From Elephas maximus indicus (lineage: Eukaryota > Chordata > Mammalia > Proboscidea > Elephantidae), in NCBI RefSeq assembly GCF_024166365.1, contig NC_064844.1, positions 682,001 to 746,000 of the forward strand: a stretch of DNA of 64,000 bases, given 5' to 3'. This document shows positions 31,983 to 43,352 of this stretch, piece after piece (within the stretch, counting starts at the first letter, position 1; each line of letters begins with the position of its first letter). A program made the translations under genes and the position numbers. A model generated the notes under the pieces. It did no database searches and was not told where the DNA came from. It was given only the letters and a program-made list of their open reading frames with translations.

Positions 31983-32570
31983 AAGGACATTCCATGTTTG
32001 TGGATTGGACAAATTAATATGGTTAGGATGTCAATACTACCCAAATCAACCTATAAATTCAGTGCAATCCCCATCAAAATCCAACAGCCTTCTTTGCAAA
32101 AATGGAAAAGCCAATGCCCAAATTTATATGGAAAGGCAAGGGACACCAAACAGCTAAAGCAATCTTGAAGAAGAATGAAGTAGGAGGACTCGCACTTCCT
32201 GATTTCGAAACATACTATAAAGCCACAGTAATTAAAACAGCCTGGTACTGGTATAATAATAGACATATAGACCAATGGAATAGAATTGAGAGTTCAGAAA
32301 TAAATCCATACATGTATGGTCAACTTTTTTTCAATAAGGGGAATTGATTGGGGAAGGAAGAGTCTCTTCAATAAATGGTGCTGGGAAAACTGGACTTCCA
32401 CATGCAGAAGAATGAATCAGAATCCCCGCCTCACACCGTACACAAAACCCAAGTCAAAATGGATCAAGGACCTGCATATGAAAACTAAAACCATGAAATT
32501 ATTAGGAGAAAATATAGGGTTGTGGCTGCAGGACCTAGTTTTAGTGATGGATTTTCAGATATGACAGCAA
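31983..32570 (+). pseudogene. L1 ORF2 C-terminal remnant
   Basis: Two overlapping frames (32,102-32,347 and 32,316-32,564) carry the conserved L1 ORF2 C-terminal words [36 protein letters not shown] and LFNKWCWENW. The change of frame near 32,320-32,345 marks a frameshift. Confidence 0.92.
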
Positions 32571-32699
32571 AAGCACAAGCAGGAAGAGACAAAACAGATA
32601 AATGAGACCTCGTAAAAATTAAATACTTTTGTTCATCGAAAAAATTTATCAAAAAAGAGAATTGGGAGAAATATAGGATGAACTATATGCCCTGGGGAA

Positions 32700-32868
32700 A
32701 CCCTGGTGGTGAAGTGGTTAAGTGCTATGGCTGCTAACCAAAAGGCTGGCAGTTCAAAGCCACCAGGCACTCCTTGGAAACCCCTATGGGGCAGTTCTGT
32801 TCTGGCCCATAGGGCCGCTATGAGTCAGAATCAACTCGACAGCAACGGGTTTGGTTTGGTTTTGGTAT
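32700..32868 (+). mobile_element. AfroSINE, short form (serial insertion 1)
   Basis: It starts AAACCCTGGTGGTGAAGTGG and ends GGTTTGGTTTTGG. TATATGCCCTGG before and after it marks the duplication boundary. Confidence 0.93.
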
Positions 32869-33030
32869 ATGCCCTGGAGGCACAGTGGTTTAGAGCTCGA
32901 CTGCTAACCAAAAGGTCAACAGTTCAAATCCACCAGCTGCTCCTTGGAAACCCTATGGGGCAGTTCTACTCTTGTCCTATAGGGTTACTTTGAGTCAATA
33001 TCGACAGCAACGGGTTTGGTTTTTGGTTTT
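32869..33030 (+). mobile_element. AfroSINE, short form (serial insertion 2)
   Basis: It starts CCCTGGAGGCACAGTGG and ends GGGTTTGGTTTTTGG. The 3' CGACTCG step is shortened to CGACAGC. Confidence 0.92.
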
Positions 33031-33045
33031 TATATACCTGATAAG

Positions 33046-33244
33046 AAGCCCAGGTGGCACAGTGGCTAAGCACTCAGCTGCTAACCAAAAGTCAGTGATT
33101 GGGACCCAATAGGCCCTTGGCGGAAGAAAGTTGTGGCAATCTGCTTCCATAAAGATTACAGCCTTGGAAACCCCATGGGGCAGTTCTTTTCTGTCCTATA
33201 GGTCATTATGAGTTGGAATTGACTGCAGTGGGTTTGGTTTCTTA
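33046..33244 (+). mobile_element. AfroSINE, long form (serial insertion 3)
   Basis: It has the long-form AAGTTGTGGCAATCTGCTTC middle. It is flanked by TATACCTGATAAG and TATATCTGATAAG (33,031-33,045 region and 33,244-33,257), a near-exact target duplication in L1. Confidence 0.92.
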
Positions 33245-33319
33245 TATCTGATAAGTATCTAATACACAAAATGTATCTTGGTTTTCCAGGCTGAAACGTC
33301 TAAATACACCTATTGAAAA

Positions 33320-33345
33320 TAGAATATATATATATATATATTTAA
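33320..33345. repeat. (TA)n simple repeat
   Basis: Alternating TA at about 33,327-33,342 lies within the L1 remnant. Confidence 0.9.
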
Positions 33346-33479
33346 AACGTCTACAGCTTAACAACAAAAAGACAAACAACTCAGTCAAAAATGGGCAAAG
33401 GACTTGAACAGACATTTCAACAAAGAGATATTCAAATGGTCAACCAGCCCATGAAAAGACACACAACATCATTAGCCAT

Positions 33480-34754
33480 TTGTCATCAGGTGCCGTCCAA
33501 TCAGTTCTGACTCGTGATGAGCCTATGTACAACAGAATGAAACACTGCCCAGTCCTGCCCCATCCTCACAATCATTGCTATGTTTGAGCCCATTGTTGCA
33601 GCCCCTGTGTCAATCCATCCCATTGAGGGTCTTTCTCGTTTTGATGACCCTCTGCTTTACCAAGCATGATGTCCTTCTCCAGGGACTGGTCTCTCCCAAT
33701 AACATGTCCAAAGTACGTGAGCATCGTGGCTGTACTTCTTCCCAGACAGATTTGTTTGTTCTTCTGACAGTCCACGGTATATTCAATATTCTTTGCCAAC
33801 ACTGTAACTCGAATTCCTTAATTCTTCTTCAGACTTCATTATTCATTGTCCAGTTTCACACGCTTATGAAGCAAATGAAAATACCATAGTTTGGGTCAGG
33901 TGCAACTTGTCCTCAAGGTGACATCTTTGCTTTTCAACACTTTAAAGAGGACTTTTGCAGCAGATTTACCTAATGCAATATGTTCTTTGATTTCTTGACT
34001 GCTGCTTCCATGGGCATTGATTGCGGATCCAAGTAAAATGAAATCCTTGACAACTTCAATCTTTTCTCTGTTTATCATGATGTTGCTTATTGGTCCAGTT
34101 GCGAGGATTTTTGTTTTCTTTATGTCGAGGTGTAATCTGTTCTGAAGGCTGTGGTCCTTGATCTTCATCAGTAAGTGCTACAAGTCCTCTTTACTTTCAG
34201 CAAGCAAGTTTGTGTCATCTGCACATTGCAGGTTGTCAATGAGTCTTCCTCCAAAACTGATGTCGCATTCTTCTTCATATAGCCCAGCTTCTTGGATTAT
34301 TTGCTCAGCATACTGACTGAATAGGTATGGTGAAAGGATACAGCCCTGATGCATGCCTTTCCTGACTTTAAACCAGGCAGTAGCCCCTTGTTCTATGTAC
34401 AGGTTTCTCATGAGCACAATTAAGTGTTCTGGAATTCTCATTCTTCAAAATGTTATCCATAATGTGTTATGATCCACAAGGTCAAATACTTTGCATAGTC
34501 AATAAAACACAAGTAAACATCTTTCTGGTATTCTCTGCTTTCAGCCGAGATCCATCTGATATCAGCAATGATATCCCTCATTCCACGTTCTTTTCTGAAT
34601 CCAGCTTGAATTTCTGGCAGTTCCCTGTCGATGTACTGCTGCAACTGTTTTTGAATCATCTTCAGCAAATTTTTACTTGGGTGTGATATTAATGATATTG
34701 TTTGATAAGTTCTGCATTCTGCTGGATCACCTTTATGTGGATGGACACAAATGC
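33480..34754 (-). mobile_element. 5'-truncated RTE LINE inserted in L1
   Basis: This 1,275-bp minus-strand copy covers reverse transcriptase to the 3' end. CATTAGCCAT is repeated exactly at 33,470-33,479 and 34,755-34,764. RT motifs are visible: CFIDYAK (palm), GCILSPYLF, and CADD where YADD is expected, so the catalytic Tyr is lost. The frame is split at 34,178, 34,453 and 33,896. It is a dead copy. Confidence 0.95.
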
Positions 34755-34890
34755 CATTAGCCATCGTAGAGGTGCAAATGAAAACCACATTGAGATGCCA
34801 CCCCGGTCCCATGAGAGTTGCAGCGATTAAAAAAAAAAAAGGAAAACAACAGGTGTTGGCAAGGTTGGGAGAAACTGGAACCACATCCAT
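33578..34890 (-). pseudogene. RTE reverse transcriptase remnant, broken
   Basis: Separate open pieces at 34,453-34,890, 34,178-34,441, 33,896-34,168 and 33,578-33,802 together follow the order of one RTE RT: palm, catalytic box, thumb, C-terminal tail. The first frame runs past the element into L1 sequence at its upstream end, so only the part below 34,754 belongs to RTE. Confidence 0.88.
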
Positions 34891-35480
34891 TTCTGGTGGG
34901 AATGTGAAATGATACAGCCACTGTGGAAAATAGTTTGGCAGTTCCTCAAAAAGTTGAATATAGAAGAACTACCATATGACCCAGCAATTCCAATCCAGAA
35001 GTGAAAGCCGGAATGCAAACAGACACCTGTACACCCATGTTCACTGCAGCAGTTTTCACAACATCCGAAACGTGGAAGCAACTGAATTGTCCAACAGATA
35101 GATGAATAAACAAAATGCAATACATACTTACGATGGAGCATTACTCAGCCATGAAGATAAAGGGAGTCCTGACGCATGCCAAGGCGTGAATGAACATTAT
35201 GCCAAGTGAAGTAAGTCAGCTACAAAAGGACAGATACTGTATGATCTTACTTATATGAAGTTAGCAAATATATAGAAACTAAAGATTATTAGTAGTTACC
35301 AGAGGTGAGAGGGAGGCGAAATTGCTTAGTGGGTGCTGAGTTTATGTTAATGGTAAAATGATTCAGGAAAGGAGAGTAGTAACTGTTGGAAAACATGAAG
35401 AATGTAATCAGTGTCACTGAATTATACATGTAGAAATTGTTGAATTGGTGAATGTTCTGCTGTGTATATTTTCAGCACAC

Positions 35481-35754
35481 AAAAAAAAGTGGGAGGAAGC
35501 GCTGGGGAGGCTGGAGAGGAGAGAGGAGAGCGGCAAAGTCACACTCATTTTTGGAAAATGGACACTCTAATACCATTGCGAGAAAAAGTGGCAATTTCTC
35601 ACAAGTTGTGTTAGTAAGCAAACAAAGTCTTGAAGAAAAAAAAAATCACCTAAGAAACATCAGGGCCACCTTATGAAGCTGGGGCAAACGGCAAGCTTGC
35701 TAAAGAAGTTCGAATCACATAAATGCTGCCAGTTTAAATTTCTCCTCTTTTTTA
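35481..35754. other. No gene seen
   Basis: Purine-rich text follows the L1 end and I see nothing assignable. Confidence 0.45.
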
Positions 35755-35870
35755 ATGGACCCGAGAAGATGAGTTCTTTGAGGGCAGGAGCTTTGCCTGA
35801 CTTGTTGCCACCAAACCTTCAGCACCTACAACAGACCCTGGTATGGAGTAGATTATCAATAAATATTTCT
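35755..35870 (+). repeat. L2 LINE 3' end
   Basis: GTTCTTTGAGGGCAGGAGC, CTTCAGCACCTACAACAGAC and TTATCAATAAATATTTC are the L2 terminus. Confidence 0.78.
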
Positions 35871-36161
35871 AACCAAGTGACTCTGAAATGTCTTCAGAGA
35901 CTTCTTCCAAGATCGTTCAATGAAAAGAACTTCCTGATATCAAAAAAAGTCAACAACACAACTAAATTAACCCCCACTAGGTAAGAATAATGTGTTCATA
36001 TTTATGAAAGTATGTGTGATTACATAGAAGCTATTGTATGTAGAATTATAGAAAAAATCATATCGGAAGAAAATATTTTTATAATTTGGACTTTTTTCTA
36101 GGGAAGTAAAAGGTTTTTCTCATCATTGTGTCCACAGCCCCAGCACAGTACATGACACATA

Positions 36162-36339
36162 AACCAAAAAGAAAAAAAAAAACCAAACCCATTGCCATCA
36201 AGTTGATTCTGACTCATAGCAACCCTAAAGGACAGGGTAGAACTGCTCCATAGAGTTTCCAAGGAGTGGCTGGTGGGCCCAAACCGCCAATCTTTTGGTT
36301 AGTGGCTGTAGCTCTTAAGCACTGAGCCACCAGGACTCC
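36162..36339 (-). mobile_element. AfroSINE, short form
   Basis: It has an exact 12-bp target duplication, ACATGACACATA, at 36,150-36,161 and 36,340-36,351. The element reads on the minus strand. Confidence 0.95.
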
Positions 36340-36351
36340 ACATGACACATA

Positions 36352-37627
36352 GCATGACTCAAAATATTTGTTAAATGAATGAATGAATACATACAGAGAA
36401 CACATTCTAACGAAAAACCATTCCTACACTTCTCTTTATCTGCTCTAATCTCCAAGAAGAAAAGAGCACACACAAGTTAAGGATTGTCATTGAGCCCCAA
36501 GGGACCTCAGAAACCTAGTAGTTCGACTGCTTCAGAGACGGCGAAGAGTTCTATCTATCTATTCAGGACAGAACTGGAAGGCGAATCCAGGTCTCCTGAT
36601 TCCAAGCATCTTTCACTGTCCCACTTTACAACACCAATTTGAAAAAAAAAAAAAAAAAAAGTGGTAGCATTTATAAAAATTTGGTTGGTCTTGTGAACTT
36701 CACTTTTGCAGCTCAAACCTATTTCCCCATATTGCGGAGTTACTCCAGGGTCCCGTATATCTCCTGTAGGAGCAGAATTTGGGATATAGATGTGGAATTC
36801 ATAAAGGAAGGCACTCTTGGCCCTCGAGTAAGCCTTGTGTGTTTTTCTGTGTGCAGTTTTATTTCCAAAGTATAAGTTGTTTGGCTTCAGTCTTCAACAA
36901 CCAATGAGGTTATGTTACACAAAAGAACTTGGGGATTTTGTGTTCACTCATGCTGTCCTACCAAGGACCCTGCTGCGACATTCTGCTCATTGCCTTCTCA
37001 GATCTACGTGTCCTTCTGCTTCCCTCTCTAGGTTCCAGGGCAGGCAGAGTTGGTCTTGAAGCTCTGTTTGTTCTATCCACCCTCACTGGTCCTCTCTCTG
37101 CCCCATTAGGTCCCTTTTGTGGCCTTCCTTTTCTCCCTTAGCCACCTTTCTCCCAGCCCCTAACCCAATCTCATAAGAAATGCGCTCGTAGATCTTCCAT
37201 TACCACTAGGTTAAATGCCTGAACACACTCCCCATACCCCACCCCATTTGTTTGTGAGAGAAACTGGGAGGGAGCGGTAAGTCTTGCCCAGGGCCCTGCT
37301 CAGCTCCCCTAAAGGCAGAGCCTAGGAGACAGCACTTCTAGGATCTTCTCCTGATGGTCTCAGGGCCTGCCTACGGTCCTTTGGGTCCTCTCTGGAGAGA
37401 ACTGTGAACAAAGCTGGACAAATTCCCAGGAGGGCCTGAGCGAAAGTGAGTAAGTCCTCTGACTTGCCTTCATCTGGTCTTTTCTAGCCCTGGCAATGGA
37501 AGCATGAACTCGGAAAACCAAGGCCCTTGAGGCCCACCCTAGATTTGGAAAATGCTAGGATAAGCGCAAGGTCTCCGGGCAGTGCAAATGATTTACACTT
37601 GACTGGTTGACAGTGCACAATGAAAAA
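36352..37627. other. No gene seen; mixed intergenic DNA
   Basis: An A run is at 36,642-36,660. Pyrimidine-rich text at 36,940-37,260 is GC-richer and could be an old L2 or unique DNA. Frames of 70-78 codons have no family resemblance. Confidence 0.45.
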
Positions 37628-37796
37628 AACTAACCAAAAGGTTGGTGGTTCAGGCCTGCCCAGCAGTGCTACGTAAGAAAGACCTGGCAATCTGCTTCAG
37701 TAAAGATTGCAGCTATGAAAACTTTATTTCCATTCTGTGACACATGGGGTAACCATGAGTCAAAATTGACTCAAGCAAGGGGTTTGGTTTTTTTTA
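37628..37796 (+). mobile_element. AfroSINE, long form, head truncated
   Basis: It starts at CTAACCAAAAGGTTGG. The GAAAGACCTGGCAATCTGC middle is present and it ends at GGGGTTTGGTTTTTTTT. Confidence 0.88.
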
Positions 37797-37839
37797 GAAT
37801 AGGCACAGGGATCTCTCCACAGAAGCGTGGTGGGACGGT

Positions 37840-38085
37840 GGGGCAGAAGGGGGCACTTACCCCCGGGGCACAAGTTCAAGGGGGGTACAAGTCCAAGGGG
37901 GTGACAAATGAGGCGCGAAATGACATTACCTGGTGCCACAAATATGAAGGGCACCTGACTGAGGCAGCCGGACAAGAGGGGGAAGGCGTTTCTGCTCAGC
38001 ATCCCCTCCATCAACGTCTGTTCATCTTGAAATCGGAGTGGGGGGCGCAATTCAGAGATTGCCCCTGGGCGCTCCTATCCTCGCT
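37840..38085 (+). repeat. Unassigned dispersed segment, homologous to 19,735-19,915
   Basis: Shared ordered words are GGGGCACAAGTTCAAG versus GGCACAAGTCCAAAG, CCCTCCATCAAC in both, and CAGAGATTGCCCCTGGGCG versus TAGAGATTGCACCTGGGCC. I do not recognise the family. Confidence 0.6.
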
Positions 38086-39900
38086 ATATCCTCGTACCTC
38101 CAAACCCCTGGACTAATCCCTGTACAGCATGGGCTTCTTGGCCTCCTGGACCACTCCCCTGCCCATCAGAAAACGGAAACCTTTGCATGTAATACAGCAG
38201 TTTGCGTCCTGGCGAGGGTGGAAGACGCTGGGACTGTGTACACAGGCTCCATTCATCAGGCCCCTTCTTTCTCCTTCACAGCCTCCCGGGCTGAGCCCAT
38301 TGGTCTGCGGCAGAGACGCTGTGTCCGCCTGGAAGAGCGCAAACCCCACGTGGGTGATGAAGCCTGTGACGTGACTGTCCCCACCTCACTGCATCTGAAG
38401 ACCGGCCCGGCACTGTGTTCTGCTTCCTCAGTCTGGCGCTCTGTGGGCTTGTTGTGACTCAGCCTGCTGGATGGCATATGGTTCCTGCGAAGCCGGTGCC
38501 TCCCTGTGCGGCGGCTCATCCCCAACCACCCTGCAGCCCCAGCGGGGGCCACTTCTGCCAGGGTTGCCACTGTGCGTCCTGCAGCTCCAGGCACGCTTGG
38601 CCGTTTTACCTGCTCACCCCGGGCTCTCTCCCCTCTCTTCCCAAGTTCACTGTAAGCGCCTTGTTGAGGGAATTCCATTGTCACCCAGCAGAGAAAGCAG
38701 CGCTGCTTGTCATGGTGTAAACACAATCTGGAAAGAAAAGGCTGTGTAGTACACTAGTGATGAGCACAGAATTATATTCAGGTTCCACAAAAAAACTATA
38801 GTTATTAGGCAAGCTGCTTGGAATGCGTCATTCGGTATAATTGGACTTTCGTAGGAAAGCCTTGAGAAATGTTTTCAAAATACTTCACTCTTCATCAGTC
38901 TCAGAATAGGTAAAAGAAATAATTGAAAAGATATTTAAAGCATTAAAACACTTTTCACGGAGTGTGTCCGATAGAGCGGCTGGCTGCAGGCAAAGAAAAG
39001 TGAGAAACAATTATCTAGATAAATCAGGAGAATTCGTTTCTGTTTAGAATTTATACTGACACACATCTTACTGGGTCACGGTATTATGCCAAAAAAAAAA
39101 AAAAGTTTTTTTTTTTTTTTTGCCACATATAAGGATTTCTTAGAGTCTTACTTTTTATTCTATTAAGCATTCAAACTTTTAAAAAGTTGCATTTACTTTG
39201 GCCTTATTGATGACTTACTTACGACTGTCTCTCTATATAAAGCATACTGGTAAGTGGTAACTTTATCAGGCAGTTTTCTTAAAAACGACAACCACTACTT
39301 GATTCCCAGCAGATTATTTCACTCAGACAAAAAAGTTAAGTCCCCAAGATTCAGCCTTGTAAAGAAGTCCCTTTGACAACCTTCAAAATGTGTCACAGAG
39401 GTTTGGGGTTATTTTTTGGAAAGTGTTGAGTAAGAAAAGAATTTCCAAAGATTTCTTCAACCTGAGAACCTCACCCCCGCACCTTTTTCCTTTCCAATTT
39501 TCCCAAAGTGAGAAGAGATGAATGTATGTCTGAACTCGAGAAAAATTCTGCACACACGTGGAGTTGAACGATTACTATAAAAGGGAGCATGGAGAGGGGG
39601 TCTTGCCATCTAGGGCTGACACACGTACGGTGTTCTCCATGTTTCCTAAGTAAATGGCCTACACTCTCTACAGAAGATCAGAATTATTGAACTTATGACT
39701 GTAATGGCCCATGTATTTATGACATTTTTCACTTTACTTTTCATGTGAAAATTGGTTTAAACAGTATTCATTTGAAAATCTTCAGATTCTGGTTATATTA
39801 CAAGTAACGAGTTGTACTGGCAAATCACTTTAGACCATTCCTAAGAAAATATTCCTGGACTGTGGCGATTTTCAAAATGCCTGAGCAAATGTGGTACCTG
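38086..39900. other. No gene supported; GC-rich part then AT-rich part
   Basis: 38,140-38,720 is GC-rich with overlapping open frames on both strands (up to 156 codons). None has a recognisable domain or consistent splice context. 39,091-39,121 is A14-G-T16. A TATAAAAG word at about 39,576 has no supporting gene. Confidence 0.45.
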
Positions 39901-40800
39901 TTATTTGTTTATTTTTTTATTGTGGTAAATACATAGGTAACAAAGCATTTGCCATGTCTTAGTTCTCTAGTGCTGCCATAACAGAAATACAACCAGTGGA
40001 TGGCTTTAACAAAGAGAAGTTTATTTTCTCACAGTCTAGTAGGTTACAAGACCAAATTCAAGGCGTCAGCTCCAGGGGAAGGCTTTTCCTCTCTGTCGGC
40101 TCTGGAGGAAGGTCCTTGACTTCAATCTTCCCCTGGTTGAGGAGCTTCTCAGGCACAGGGAACCTGTGTCCAAAAGACGTACTCCACTCCTGGTGCTGCT
40201 TTCTTGGTGGGTGAGGTCCCCAACTCTCTGCTTGCTTCCCTTTCCTTTTATCTCTTGAGAGATAAAAGGTGGTGCAGGCAACAGCCCAGGGAAACTCCTT
40301 TTACACTGGATCAGGAAGGTGACCTGAGTGAGGGTGGTGTTAGAATCCCACCCTAATCCTCTCAACATAAAATTACAATCACAAAATGGAGGACAACCAC
40401 ACAATACTGGGAATCATGGCCTAACCAAGTTGACACATATTTTTTGGGGGACACAATTAGATCCATGACATGCCGTTTCGACAATCTTCACATGTATAGT
40501 TCAGTGACATTACGTTCACCCTGCCGTTCAGCCATTGTCCTAGCCATTCCCTAATCTTTCCATCACCCTTAGCAGAAGCTCCGGGTCTCCAAGCTTTGAG
40601 TCCTCCTTTCTCCCTCCCTCCCTGGTAACACTAATAATCTTTGGTCTCCATACACTTGCCTGTTCTAGGTATTTCATATAAGTGGGATCATACAAGATTT
40701 GTCCTTTTGTGACTGACTTATTTCACTCAGTACAATGTTTTCAAGGTTCATTCATGTTGTAGCATTATCAGGTGGTTCCTGTTGTCAAAATAAACACTTC
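39900..40800 (-). mobile_element. Old L1 3' region, split by an LTR
   Basis: TTTTTTATTGTGGTAAATAC before, and TAGTTCAGTGACATTACGTT, TATAAGTGGGATCATAC and GTGACTGACTTATTTCAC after the LTR are the complement of an old L1 3' region. Confidence 0.8.
39955..40470 (-). mobile_element. MaLR-like solo LTR
   Basis: This 516-bp element has TG...CA ends and a 5-bp flanking repeat, TGCCA at 39,950-39,954 versus TGCCG at 40,471-40,475. Read on the minus strand it begins TGTCATGGATC and ends with AATAAA-type text, then GTTATGGCAGCAC and AAGACA, the arrangement of MaLR (MST/MLT1-like) LTRs. No internal retroviral sequence accompanies it. Similar to 43,589-44,107. Confidence 0.82.
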
Positions 40801-41189
40801 TCTGGGTACAGATAATGGAATGGTTAAATATTAAATAAAGAGTTAACTTTTAGGATTTACGCTAAAGCTTTTCTTTGGAATTCTGACCATATCTCTGAAA
40901 TATACTTTAAGAAAACTTTGAAGTTTCTAGTTTAGCCAAGCTAGATTAAAGCTTCTTTTCTTTTTTGACAGCATTACATCTACATGCTCCAGTCCTTCCA
41001 GTGGATATTATTTCTCTTTCTTTTCGTTCCCCCAATATTCCAGAATTTACATCCAGATGGAAAGGAATGAGATCTAAAAGAGTTTATTCTCTCTAGGAAA
41101 CTTCTTCATACTTCATATGTTTGTTTCCTATCAGGGTATCCTTGTATTCTTTTAAATGACCTAAACTTTCTGTGCTTTAAAGTTTTCTT
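40801..41189. other. No gene seen
   Basis: AT-rich unique DNA. Confidence 0.45.
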
Positions 41190-41425
41190 CTCAACAGGGT
41201 TTTGAACAAGTTCATTCCGGTTCGAACCCCTGCTGAGAATTTGCATGTCTAACAAGTTCCCAAGAAGTCATACATAAGAATCACCTGGGGTTCTTGTTAA
41301 AATACAGATTTTGATTAGGTTTATCTGGGAAGGAAATGCAAATTCCCAGCAGGGAACTTGTCAGACAGGCAAATTCTCAGCCGGGGTTTGAACAGGAATG
41401 AACTGGTCTGAAACCCTGCTTTCAA
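41190..41425. repeat. MER5-like segment with 68-bp inverted repeat
   Basis: Arms at 41,194-41,261 and 41,352-41,419 are each 68 bases with 10 mismatches and no gap. The loop holds AGAATCACCTGGGG and TTGTTAAAATACAGATT, words of MER5-type elements. It is probably a rearranged DNA transposon relic. Confidence 0.85.
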
Positions 41426-41949
41426 ATTACCATAGCCTTCAGTCTGAATTCGGTTCCCGCATCTTAAAACAGCAATAACATTTGTTGTGAAAACTAAACG
41501 AATGAATATCACACAGACAGCACTTCGGAAGAGTTCAATAAATGCCAGTCCTTACTATCTTGTTGTTTTTGTTATTATCTTCACTCTCTGTTCTACTGGC
41601 CTTATAACCTACAGGCTCTGTTTTGATTCTGACATTCCTGGTAAGTATGTAGAAATCAGCTTGAAATGGTTTAAATGTAGTACCACCTGAAGGCAGGGTG
41701 AGGTACTGAGATTTTTCTACTACTGTGTTTATGATGCTAATTTGATCTCTTCAGAGGAATTTCTTCTGCTCTAGAAATAAATTTCAAAACTTTTCCCAGG
41801 AGTAAAGAATTACAAAATACAGAGTACCCAAAAATAACATACTCTTGTACGAGCCCAGTACAAACTTCAGTATACCATGCTCGGAACGTTATCCTGGGGA
41901 GGCCTTCACTGTACGAATTCGTACCCCACCAGACACCAGAGTAGCGTGA
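41426..41949. other. No gene seen
   Basis: Mixed unique DNA. A short frame at 41,487-41,690 has no recognised domain. Confidence 0.45.
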
Positions 41950-42320
41950 TCTAGTGCCTTGTTACTCAAAGCGTGGTCCATGTCTGGGAGTTTGCTAGAA
42001 ATGGAGGATTTCAGGCCCTACCTCGGACCTAAGGAATCCGGGTAGCACAAACGTTTAAGTGCTCCGCTGCTAATTGATAGGTTGGCAGTTTGAAGCGACC
42101 CAGCAGCTCCACGGTGGGAGAAAGACCTGGCAATCTGCTTCTGTAAAGATTACAGCTGCCAAGAAAACCCTATGGGGCAGTTCTACTCTGTTCACATGGG
42201 GTCACTACCAGTCCAGATCGACTTGATGGCACTTACCAACAACTTCAGACCTGCTGAATTAGAATCTGCATTTCTGTAGGATCCCCAGGTGATTCGTATA
42301 TAAAGTTTGAGACGCTCTCA
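41950..42320 (+). mobile_element. MER5-type MITE split by an AfroSINE
   Basis: TTACTCAAAGCGTGGTCC before, and AATTAGAATCTGCATTTC and CCCAGGTGATTCG after the SINE, are MER5-type ends. Confidence 0.7.
42034..42245 (+). mobile_element. AfroSINE variant with RTE-type tail
   Basis: It has the long-form middle. The 3' end reads GATGGCACTTACCAACAAC rather than GGCAACGGGTTTGG, which matches the RTE tail GGCACCTAACAACAAC at 18,716-18,731. Confidence 0.88.
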
Positions 42321-42334
42321 TCTATCTAGTTGAT

Positions 42335-42525
42335 ATTTAGCTCAGCTGACTGAAAGGTTGGTGGTCCAAACCCACCAGCTACTCTGTGGGAGAAAGATGT
42401 GGCAGTCTGATTCCGTAAAGATTACAGACTTGGAAACCCTATGGGGCAGTTCTACTCTGTCCTACAGGGTCGCTACGAGTTGGAATCGCCTCGAAGGCAA
42501 CAAGTTTGATTTGGTTTAGTTTAAT
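42335..42525 (+). mobile_element. AfroSINE, long form, head partly lost
   Basis: It starts TAGCTCAGCTGACTGAAAGG, has the GAGAAAGATGTGGCAGTC middle and ends GGCAACAAGTTTG. Confidence 0.9.
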
Positions 42526-43213
42526 GGGCCTGGATACCTTCAAACATTTTATAAATAGATCAGGGTTTCGGAGCCTCTGCACTACTGGTATTTTGGGCCG
42601 AGTAACTTTTTGTTGTGGGGGGCTGTCCTGTGCATTGTACGATATGTATGCAGCAGCATCCTGGCTTCTGCCCACTAGATGCCAGTGGCACCCTCACCCA
42701 TACGCAAGCTGTGGCAACCAAAGAAGTCTCCAAGTTAGCCATTATTATACTTATTTTTACCTTCATCTTCTGATCTACCTGGACTATAATGTGCTGTTTG
42801 ATTCTGACATTGGCTAACAATGTTAGTGGTTTGTGAGAAAACGTTCGATGGATAAATTTCTCCTGGGGGGGCAAAATTCCCGTGATTCTGAACCACTGAA
42901 ATAAATCCACTAACTTCGCTTGGCTCTTCATTTCTTCTGAAGTCAGACTACGTGATAGAACAGTTGTTATTGTTGTTAGACTGTATTATCAGTTTATTAT
43001 TTGAGACTAAGCCTGTGAAACGTAATTCTGATAGGAGATGATCAAAATTTGATAATCTATCCTACTCCTGTTTGCTTCTAACGCTTTCAGCTAATGGCAA
43101 TGCCTGCCTTCCTGCTGGCAGCAGAGGGCTAGAGAGCCCGGCAGGCAGTGAGGTACAAGGCAGAGCCGGACAGACCTACTGTGGCGAGAATTAACGGAAG
43201 TGCAGCAGCCCTG
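42526..43213. other. No gene seen
   Basis: Text at 42,590-42,900 (CTGTCCTGTGCATTGTACG, ATGCCAGTGGCACCCTC) resembles a common mammalian DNA transposon (MER5/MER63-like), not assigned. A 123-codon minus-strand frame there is not a gene. Confidence 0.45.
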
Positions 43214-43352
43214 TGGAGCCCTGGTGGTGCAGTGACCAAAAGGTCAGCAGTTTGAATCCATCAGGTCCTCCTCGGAAACCTCATGGGGGCAGTTCTACTC
43301 CGTCCTGTAGGGTCACCATGAGTTGAAATCGACTTGAGGGCAATGATTTGTT
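43214..43352 (+). mobile_element. AfroSINE, short form with head deletion
   Basis: GGAGCCCTGGTGGTGCAGTG is followed directly by ACCAAAAGGTCAGCAG. The GGTTAAG to CTGCTA segment is deleted. Confidence 0.92.

Larger units (their letters stand above)
29590..35480 (+). mobile_element. Old L1 (ORF2 and 3' end) forming the base of a nested stack
   Basis: L1 ORF2 pieces are at 29,640-30,651, 31,983-32,690, 33,246-33,469 and 34,765-35,480. The first encodes reverse transcriptase text, including [20 protein letters not shown] and DAEKAFDKI. The second encodes the C-terminal [20 protein letters not shown] and NKWCWENW region. Between them lie a later L1, AfroSINEs and an RTE (separate entries). Stops and frameshifts interrupt every piece. 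Confidence 0.92.

Noticed and set aside
38256-38726. 156-codon minus-strand frame and overlapping plus-strand frames in a GC-rich patch
   Set aside because: Frames on both strands are equally long and none shows a domain. GC content explains them.
39570-39600. TATA-like box (TATAAAAG) as a promoter
   Set aside because: No initiator, exon or open frame of interest follows; a single TATA word is expected by chance in AT-rich DNA.
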